From Candidatus Deferrimicrobiaceae bacterium (GTDB taxonomy: Bacteria > Desulfobacterota > Deferrimicrobia > Deferrimicrobiales > Deferrimicrobiaceae): a stretch of 64,000 nucleotides of DNA. The notes under the pieces are model-generated. The model made no database searches, had not been told where the DNA came from, and saw only the letters and a program-made list of their open reading frames with translations. The stretch is from positions 1-64,000 of the forward strand of contig DASXVV010000009.1 in assembly GCA_036504035.1 (NCBI GenBank), read 5' to 3'. This document shows positions 58,537-64,000 of this stretch, piece by piece; position 1 is the first letter of the stretch; every line of letters begins with the position of its first letter. Both the position numbers and the translations under genes were made by a program.

Positions 58537-59975
58537 CACACCTTCATCAGGTTCGACTTGAAGATCAGCTTTTCGTGGTCGTCGCCGTCTTCCGGGAAGG
58601 CGGCGTGCCCGAAGCGGACATCGACCGTGATCCCCCGGGTGCCCTTCCGCAGCTCGTCGACATCGGCCAGGATCGCCTTCTTGATGCGGGGGATGGCGCT
58701 GCTCTTGCCGTCCTCGGCCTCGGGGAGCAGCATCGCGAACTTCCGTTCGCCGATGCGTGCCAGGATATCGTATTCGCGCAACGCCAGCCGGATGACCGAC
58801 CCGATCCGCTTGACCACGGTATCGGCCCTTGATCGGGAAACAGCCTCTCCCCCCTCCATTTTCGGGGCGACTTCGCAGATCATGAGCACGAGGCGCCGCT
58901 GGAACCGCTTGGCGCGACTGATCTCGTGGAGCAGGCGATCCTGGAAATAGCGAAGCGTCGGGAGGCCGGTCAGCTCGTCGAGGCTCCGTAGACGCTCGTT
59001 GCGTTCGAAGGCCATGGCATTCGCGACCGCCTTTTCGCAGTAGCGCGCGAATTTTTCGAAGGTCGCCTGGTCGTCGACGCCGAACGTGCCGGGATAGAAC
59101 GTCTTCGCCGGAAACTTGTCGAAGACCGACATCGTCCCGATGATCTCGGTGCCTTGCCGCAGCGGAAGGCCGACCATTGTCCGGGCAACCCCGGCGAATT
59201 CCCTCCACCCCGCCTCTTCGGAGGCGTCCCGCACGAGGACGGCAGGCGCCCCCTTCAGCAGGAGCGTCACGGCCTTTGTGTCCATCCGGAATAGTTCTTT
59301 CTGTTCGGCGTCGCGTTTCGTTCCGTGATATTCGCGGATGGCGTATTTCCCCGTCTGGGGGTCGAGCAGGCGGATCACGCAAGATTCCGCCTCCATGATG
59401 AGGTTGGCCGATGTCGCCACAAGCTTCAGCAACCGCTCCAGATCGAGCGTTGAAATGATGTTGACGCCCGCCTCGTTGATGGCGGCAATCTTGGTCATCC
59501 GCAACGAGGCCGATTCCTCCCGGAGCGAGGCGCCCAGCGCTTCGGACAGGATGGCGGCAGCCTCGGCGAGCGTATCGGCGCACTCCTTCAGGGCACCGTT
59601 GTCGGCGACGGATTCCACCGCAAGCACCCCGATCGTATCGCCCGCGAACAGGAGCGGCAGGAAGATCATCTCGCCGCGGCCGTGGGCTCCTGCTGCGCGG
59701 TTGATCTCGGAGAGGAGGAGCGGACGGCGTTCGCGGAGCGCAAGGCCCGCGACGGTGCCGCGGGCACCGAATTGAAGATCCTGCCGGTTGGCGGGAAGGC
59801 GAAGGCTTGTCGCGCGAAGGAGAAAATCGTCGGATTCCCGTTCGAAGAGAAGGACAGTGGCGTGGGCACCGGGGACATGGCTCCCGACAAGTCCCGTGAA
59901 ATCACACAGCCGTTCTTCGATGGCCCGGCCGGAGCGAAGCATCTCGCCGCTCTTGCGGAGAAATTCGGAAGACAT
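58536..59975 (-). CDS. GAF-domain protein with degenerate GGDEF domain
   Basis: The 479-residue cytoplasmic protein has two GAF domains (about residues 15-155 and 165-320) and a C-terminal GGDEF-like fold. The fold's start is well kept (SLDELTGLPTLRYFQDRLLHEI). The active-site loop reads IGERKFAM in place of GGDEF, so cyclase activity is unlikely and a binding or regulatory role is more probable. It begins 5 nt after the MglA gene. The ligand of the GAF domains is unknown. Confidence 0.85.
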   Translation of the reverse strand: MSSEFLRKSGEMLRSGRAIEERLCDFTGLVGSHVPGAHATVLLFERESDDFLLRATSLRLPANRQDLQFGARGTVAGLALRERRPLLLSEINRAAGAHGRGEMIFLPLLFAGDTIGVLAVESVADNGALKECADTLAEAAAILSEALGASLREESASLRMTKIAAINEAGVNIISTLDLERLLKLVATSANLIMEAESCVIRLLDPQTGKYAIREYHGTKRDAEQKELFRMDTKAVTLLLKGAPAVLVRDASEEAGWREFAGVARTMVGLPLRQGTEIIGTMSVFDKFPAKTFYPGTFGVDDQATFEKFARYCEKAVANAMAFERNERLRSLDELTGLPTLRYFQDRLLHEISRAKRFQRRLVLMICEVAPKMEGGEAVSRSRADTVVKRIGSVIRLALREYDILARIGERKFAMLLPEAEDGKSSAIPRIKKAILADVDELRKGTRGITVDVRFGHAAFPEDGDDHEKLIFKSNLMKV

Positions 59976-59980
59976 TCCGG

Positions 59981-61069
59981 TCAGGCCCCCTCGTCGATCC
60001 GAAGCTTGATCCGGATGCGCACCGGATTCCCTGCCGTGTCGAGAAAGAGCGCCGGGATCACGGCGTCGCCGTTCCTGGTCAGGGCGGGTTCTTCGAATCG
60101 AAGGAACGTCAGCCCGCCCCCGTCGGAATCGATAGAAAGGTTGGCGCCGGTCAGCGGCTGGTAGGGCTTGGGATTCTCGACCTCGATCTCGTCGAGTTCA
60201 TCGAATAGGATGGGCGTGGGCGAGGCTGCAGGCAGATCCCCGGCGGCTGGCTCATCCCCGATTTCGATCTCGTCCGGAAGGGATTCGTAATCGGGCATCG
60301 GAAGCGCGTCGTCGGACCGCAATTCCTCGGTGATCTCTTCGAGGTCGGAGATTTCCTCGATCGGCTCGAAAGCCGGCGGGCTCGGCGCCTTAGGCTGGGC
60401 GCCGAGCCCGCCGAAGGTCTGATCGATCTTGTCGTTCCCGGCCTGCCCCAATTCTTCGTGGCCCGCGTCGTCTCCCGGCATGAGCAGCGTCTTGCGAAGG
60501 CTGTTGAAGACGAGACGGGATATGGTGACAAGCGTCTCGGTGACACCCGGCCCCTTGATCGCCACGGCTTCATGAATCGGAACACCCCGCGGGTTCAGGT
60601 ACGCATCCAATTCGGCGACGGTGGCCACGTTCTTCAGATCGCGCTTGTTGTACTGGATCACGAACGGCAATTCCTCGATCTTCTTGCCGTACGTCAAGAG
60701 GTTTTCGGTCAGGTTGCCCAGGCTTTCTTCGTTGCTGCCCTCCATGCCGCGCTGCGAATCGGCGACGAAGACAACGCCGTCGACCCCCTGGAGCACCAGC
60801 CGGCGCGTGGCGTTGTAGAACACCTGCCCTGGGACGGTGTATAGGTGGAAGCGGACCTTGAAACCCTTGATCTGTCCGAGCTCGATCGGAAGGAAATCGA
60901 AGAACAGCGTCCGGTCGGTTTCGGTCGGGAGCGAGATGAGCTTGCCCTTCTGGTCGGGCTTCAGCAGCTTGTGGACCATCTCGATGTTGGTGGTCTTTCC
61001 GGAAAGGCCCGGGCCGTAATAGACGATCTTGGCGCTCAGCTCCCGGGTCGCATAATTGAATAAGGCCAT
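59981..61069 (-). CDS. mglA: MglA-type small GTPase with long acidic C-terminal extension
   Basis: The first 200 residues form a Ras-like MglA domain: P-loop GPGLSGKTTN (19-28), LYTVPGQVFYNATR and NKRDL. MglA sets cell polarity in Myxococcus and is spread widely in deltaproteobacteria. The extra 160 residues contain a Glu/Asp/Pro-rich linker (about 215-300) and a beta-rich end (GGGLTFLRF, FLDTAGNPVRIRIKL). Typical MglA has about 195 residues. No roadblock/MglB partner is next to it. The start at 61069 directly precedes the P-loop strand. The neighbours (an unknown protein and the GAF protein) may be effectors. Confidence 0.88.
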   Translation of the reverse strand: MALFNYATRELSAKIVYYGPGLSGKTTNIEMVHKLLKPDQKGKLISLPTETDRTLFFDFLPIELGQIKGFKVRFHLYTVPGQVFYNATRRLVLQGVDGVVFVADSQRGMEGSNEESLGNLTENLLTYGKKIEELPFVIQYNKRDLKNVATVAELDAYLNPRGVPIHEAVAIKGPGVTETLVTISRLVFNSLRKTLLMPGDDAGHEELGQAGNDKIDQTFGGLGAQPKAPSPPAFEPIEEISDLEEITEELRSDDALPMPDYESLPDEIEIGDEPAAGDLPAASPTPILFDELDEIEVENPKPYQPLTGANLSIDSDGGGLTFLRFEEPALTRNGDAVIPALFLDTAGNPVRIRIKLRIDEGA

Positions 61070-61093
61070 TCGTTCTCCGTTGTGTATCTGGCG

Positions 61094-61546
61094 CTATCCG
61101 CGGGCCATGATGATGCGCTTGGCTTCGCGTCGGACCATGAGGGAAATGTTGCGATTCCGGAAGAGAATGCCCAGTTCGCTGGTCGCGAACCCCCCAAGGA
61201 ACCGGATCGACACCTGGGGAGGCGTACGCGGATTTGAAACGATGGCCGTGACCAGCTTCCGGTTCGACATCCAGTTTCGATTTTCGGCGATCGCCCTGAG
61301 AACGTCGTCGTTGGTCTGGGTCGATCCGGCGTAGCTGGCCACGTCGGCATCGGAAAGCTTGGGGCTATGGATGACCGCACGCGCCACCATCCGGTTCGGA
61401 TCACGGGACAGGATCGTCCGGACCTCGGCGTTTCCCTTTCCCGCCAGCTCGACCTTCTGGGGGATGTTCAGCCCCGACAAGTAACTCTGGAGCGAGCCCT
61501 TGGCCGCTTCGTCGAGCGGCTGGTCCTCAACCAGGCTGACCTTCAA
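61094..61546 (-). CDS. Conserved-looking hypothetical protein, possible alpha-helical repeat
   Basis: I do not recognise this 150-residue protein. It lacks signal peptide, membrane helix and catalytic motif. From about residue 20 it shows repeating helical segments punctuated by Asn-Pro or Asp-Pro turns (SRDPNRMV, NPRTPPQVSIRFL), which recall HEAT or leucine-rich-repeat-variant folds. The start is TTG at 61546 with GAGGG 7 nt upstream, 10 nt after the EF-G paralogue. The tight position ahead of mglA suggests an accessory of the GTPase (inference). Confidence 0.65.
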   Translation of the reverse strand: MKVSLVEDQPLDEAAKGSLQSYLSGLNIPQKVELAGKGNAEVRTILSRDPNRMVARAVIHSPKLSDADVASYAGSTQTNDDVLRAIAENRNWMSNRKLVTAIVSNPRTPPQVSIRFLGGFATSELGILFRNRNISLMVRREAKRIIMARG

Positions 61547-61556
61547 GAATCGGCCC

Positions 61557-63638
61557 TCATTCCTCGGACTCTTCGGCGATGTCCTTGCGGGACTCGGCGA
61601 TCACCTTCTCGGCGATAGCCGCGGGGACCTCTTCGTAATGGGTGACCCGCATCGTGAACTGCCCGCGACCCGACGTGATCGACCGTAGGTCGGACGAATA
61701 ACGGAGCACCTCGGCCAGTGCCACCTGGCACTTGAGGATCTGGCTCTTGCCGATGGCGTCGACGCCGAGAACGCGCCCGCGGCGGCCGTTGAGGTCTCCG
61801 ATGATGTCCCCGATGCTTTCCTCGGGCACGACGACCTCCATCTCGACGATGGGCTCGAGAAGCACCGGCTTGGCCTCGAGCGCCGCTTTCTTGAAGGCGA
61901 GCGACCCGGCAATTTTGAACGCCATTTCGGATGAGTCGACCGTGTGGTACGACCCGTCGAACACGGTTGCCTTGACGTCGATCATGGGGAAGCCGGCCAA
62001 AACGCCCCGGCTCATCCGTTCGACGATCCCCTTCTCGACGGCGGGGATGAAGTTGCGTGGAATGGACCCGCCGACGATCGCGTCGACGTATTCGAATCCC
62101 TTGCCCCGGTTCGGTTCGATCCGGATCCAGCAGTCGCCATACTGTCCGCGCCCGCCCGACTGCTTCTTGTGCTTGCCTTGCGACTCGGCCTTTCCCTTGA
62201 TCGTCTCGAAATACGGGATCTTCGGGGTGCGCAGCTCGACCTCGACGCCGTACTGGCGCTTGAGCTTCTCGACGGCGACCTCGAGGTGGGTCTCGCCCAT
62301 ACCGGCCAGGATGAACTCGTTGGTCTGGGCATCCTTGCGGAAATTGAGCGTGGGGTCTTCCTCGATCATGCGCGTCAGGGAGGAGCCCAGCTTGTCCTCG
62401 TCGTTGCGTGTCTTGGGCCGGACGGCGAACGAGATGACCGGGTCGATACGGGCGGGTGGCTCGAAAAGGATCGGCGCCTTCGGATCGCACAGGGTGTCGC
62501 CGGTGGCCGTGTCCTTGAACTTTGCTACGGCGACGATCTCCCCCGCGGAAGCCGACCCGATCGCCTTCTGCTTCTTGCCTTCGAGCCGAAGGATCTGCCC
62601 GATGCGCTCCTGCACCCCCTTGCCGGGGTTGAGCGGCGACAGTTCGGGCGTCAACGTCCCGGAGTAGATTTTGAAGATCGACAGCTTTCCCGCGTAGGGG
62701 TCCGCCAGCGTCTTGAAGACCTGTGCGGAAAACGGAGCGGAATCAGAGATGGGCCTGGCCTCGTCGGCACCGGTTTTCGGATTCTTGCCATAGACCTCGC
62801 CGCGATAGGAGGGATCGGGCAGCGCGAAGTTCACGATGTCGAGCAGCAGGTGAATGCCGGCGCACCGGGGGGAGGCGCCGCACAGGACCGGGAGGAACTT
62901 CATGGCGCGAACCCCGGCCTGGAACCCCTTCCGGATCTCCTCCTCGCTCAGCTCGTTGCCTTCGAGGTATTTCTCGATCAGCTCGTCATCGGACTCGGCG
63001 GAAGCCTCGACCAGCTTTTCGCGACCTCGGGCGGCCTCGGACGACATTTCGGGCGGGATGTCGGTGATCGTGAATTCGCCGCTTTCGCCCTTGTAGACCA
63101 TGGCCTTCATCCGGAGCAGGTCGATAACACCGGTAAAGCCGGCCTCCTTCCCGATGGGAAGCGCAACGGGAACGGCGTTGACCTTGAGGATACTGCCGAT
63201 CTCTTCGACCGCCTTCTCGAAGTCGGCGCGTTCGCGATCCATCTTGGAGACGTAGGCGATCACCGGGACGTCGGACGCGCGTGCGAACGTCCACATTTTT
63301 TCGGTCTGGACCTCGACGCCCGCCACCGCGTTGACCACCAGGATGGCGCCGTCGAGCATGGTGAGGCAGGCGCGCGTGTCTGCTTCGAAATTGATGTAGC
63401 CGGGCGTGTCCGCCAGGACGACCTCGACCTTGTTCCAGTTATAGTGATGAAATGTCGTGCTGATGGTGATATTTCGCCGGATCTCCTCGGCGTCGTAATC
63501 GAAGTTGGAGCTTCCGTCGTCGACCTTGCCCATCCGGTCTGTCGCCTTCGCGCCGAAAAGAAGCGCCTCGGCCAGCGTCGTCTTGCCCGCGCCGCCATGA
63601 GCGATGATCCCGACATTTCTTAGCTGCTTGATGTCCAC
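61557..63638 (-). CDS. fusA: Elongation factor G paralogue
   Basis: The 693-residue translational GTPase has EF-G domains I-V. The P-loop reads AHGGAGKTTLAEALL; canonical EF-G has AHIDAGKTTTTERIL. The G3 motif DTPGYINFE also differs from DTPGHVDF, with Tyr for the catalytic His. Such changes mark the EF-G-like second copy (EF-G2) found in many bacteria, not the housekeeping fusA of the str operon. The start is GTG at 63638 with GGGAG 8 nt upstream. A promoter candidate lies in coaX (63713-63740). Its role in elongation or ribosome recycling is not settled. Confidence 0.9.
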   Translation of the reverse strand: MDIKQLRNVGIIAHGGAGKTTLAEALLFGAKATDRMGKVDDGSSNFDYDAEEIRRNITISTTFHHYNWNKVEVVLADTPGYINFEADTRACLTMLDGAILVVNAVAGVEVQTEKMWTFARASDVPVIAYVSKMDRERADFEKAVEEIGSILKVNAVPVALPIGKEAGFTGVIDLLRMKAMVYKGESGEFTITDIPPEMSSEAARGREKLVEASAESDDELIEKYLEGNELSEEEIRKGFQAGVRAMKFLPVLCGASPRCAGIHLLLDIVNFALPDPSYRGEVYGKNPKTGADEARPISDSAPFSAQVFKTLADPYAGKLSIFKIYSGTLTPELSPLNPGKGVQERIGQILRLEGKKQKAIGSASAGEIVAVAKFKDTATGDTLCDPKAPILFEPPARIDPVISFAVRPKTRNDEDKLGSSLTRMIEEDPTLNFRKDAQTNEFILAGMGETHLEVAVEKLKRQYGVEVELRTPKIPYFETIKGKAESQGKHKKQSGGRGQYGDCWIRIEPNRGKGFEYVDAIVGGSIPRNFIPAVEKGIVERMSRGVLAGFPMIDVKATVFDGSYHTVDSSEMAFKIAGSLAFKKAALEAKPVLLEPIVEMEVVVPEESIGDIIGDLNGRRGRVLGVDAIGKSQILKCQVALAEVLRYSSDLRSITSGRGQFTMRVTHYEEVPAAIAEKVIAESRKDIAEESEE

Positions 63639-63692
63639 GTCCGTTTCTCCCTCCTGGAATTGGGGATGCGTTGCATAAGGCAGCAGGGCGCT

Positions 63693-64000
63693 TCAGACCG
63701 CGTTCTTTTCGTATATTATACGCAGTCCTTCAAGAGTCAAATTCTCATCGATGATCTGGATTCGCGTCGTTTCGCCCGAAAATACGCGGGCCAGTCCCCC
63801 GGTGGCGACGACGATCGGATCGACTTTCAGCTCTTTCTTCATGCGGTCGACGATCCCCTCTACGAGCGAGACGTACCCGAAGAAAAGCCCCGATTGCATC
63901 GCGGTCACGGTGTTCTTCCCGACGACCGCGGCCGGCTTGACCACTTCGATCCGGGGCAGCTTCGAAGCCTGGCGGAATAGCGCCTCGGCGGAGATGTTCA
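63693..64000 (-). CDS. coaX: Type III pantothenate kinase, C-terminal part (start outside window)
   Basis: The open frame runs in from the right edge and stops at 63693. The visible 101 residues or so read from [18 protein letters not shown] through [17 protein letters not shown], the signature of CoaX, which phosphorylates pantothenate in CoA synthesis. [11 protein letters not shown] near the end is also typical. The N-terminal ATPase half lies beyond the window. It precedes the EF-G paralogue by 54 nt. Confidence 0.92.
   Translation of the reverse strand, partial: NISAEALFRQASKLPRIEVVKPAAVVGKNTVTAMQSGLFFGYVSLVEGIVDRMKKELKVDPIVVATGGLARVFSGETTRIQIIDENLTLEGLRIIYEKNAV
63713..63740 (-). promoter_or_regulatory. 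Candidate intragenic promoter for the EF-G paralogue
   Basis: Near the end of coaX the minus strand has TTGACT (63735-63740), a 16-bp spacer and TAATAT (63713-63718); a perfect TATAAT also overlaps at 63715-63720. It would give a leader of about 65-70 nt ahead of the GTG at 63638. Confidence 0.45.

Overview
This is a GC-rich, gene-dense bacterial chromosome segment with no insertion sequences, prophage or CRISPR arrays that I can see. The content points to a deltaproteobacterial (Desulfobacterota / Desulfuromonadota-like) anaerobe or facultative anaerobe. The main reasons are an mdh-sucCD-korDABC operon with ferredoxin-dependent 2-oxoglutarate oxidoreductase, pyruvate phosphate dikinase, a bacterial-type MglA GTPase, CarD, a solo BadF/HgdC-type ATPase, separate glyQ/glyS, and the proteobacterial zapA - 6S RNA - 5-FTHF cyclo-ligase order. 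The species cannot be named from the window alone.

Layout. Bases 1-4500 hold an rRNA operon on the minus strand (16S, tRNA-Ile, tRNA-Ala, 5' three quarters of 23S) with three tandem sigma70-type promoters and a visible 16S processing stem. Bases 4513-16000 form a minus-strand run read smc > ftsY > Na/Pi symporter > zapB-like > zapA > 6S RNA > fthC > rny > ymdB > tyrS: chromosome organisation, protein targeting, division and RNA turnover. Bases 16030-26340 read rlmN > mtnP > TPR lipoprotein > RodZ-like > recO > glyQ > glyS > ppdK and end in a strong terminator. Bases 26356-32922 are one energy-metabolism operon (mdh > sucC > sucD > korD > korA > korB > korC > ndk) with a near-consensus promoter. 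A two-gene outer-membrane lipoprotein/Pal unit (33103-34244) lies divergently on the plus strand.

Bases 34354-44910 read uvrB > uvrC > comEC > pseudo-receiver GGDEF protein > hisS > aspS: DNA repair, uptake, signalling and tRNA charging. A beta-helix lipoprotein (plus) follows, then carD > ispDF > cysS (minus). From 50639 the window is more accessory. It has a DUF362 ferredoxin plus BadF-type ATPase pair, an HD-GYP response regulator with a class V aminotransferase, a plus-strand E1-like / PP-loop / LarE sulfur-transfer cluster, and convergent to it a minus-strand chain EF-G paralogue > unknown 150-residue protein > MglA GTPase with a long acidic tail > GAF protein with a degenerate GGDEF site > MOSC > MogA. 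The window ends inside coaX.

The points most worth a second look are the sulfur/cofactor island at 54.8-58.5 kb, the MglA module at 58.5-61.5 kb, the DUF362-BadF pair, a UvrC without its C-terminal helix-hairpin-helix domain, a PPDK with a zinc-ribbon-like insert and a Lys/Ala-rich tail, and an apparently leaderless E1-like gene. Starts below were chosen from ribosome-binding sites, overlaps and family length, so several differ from the longest open frame.
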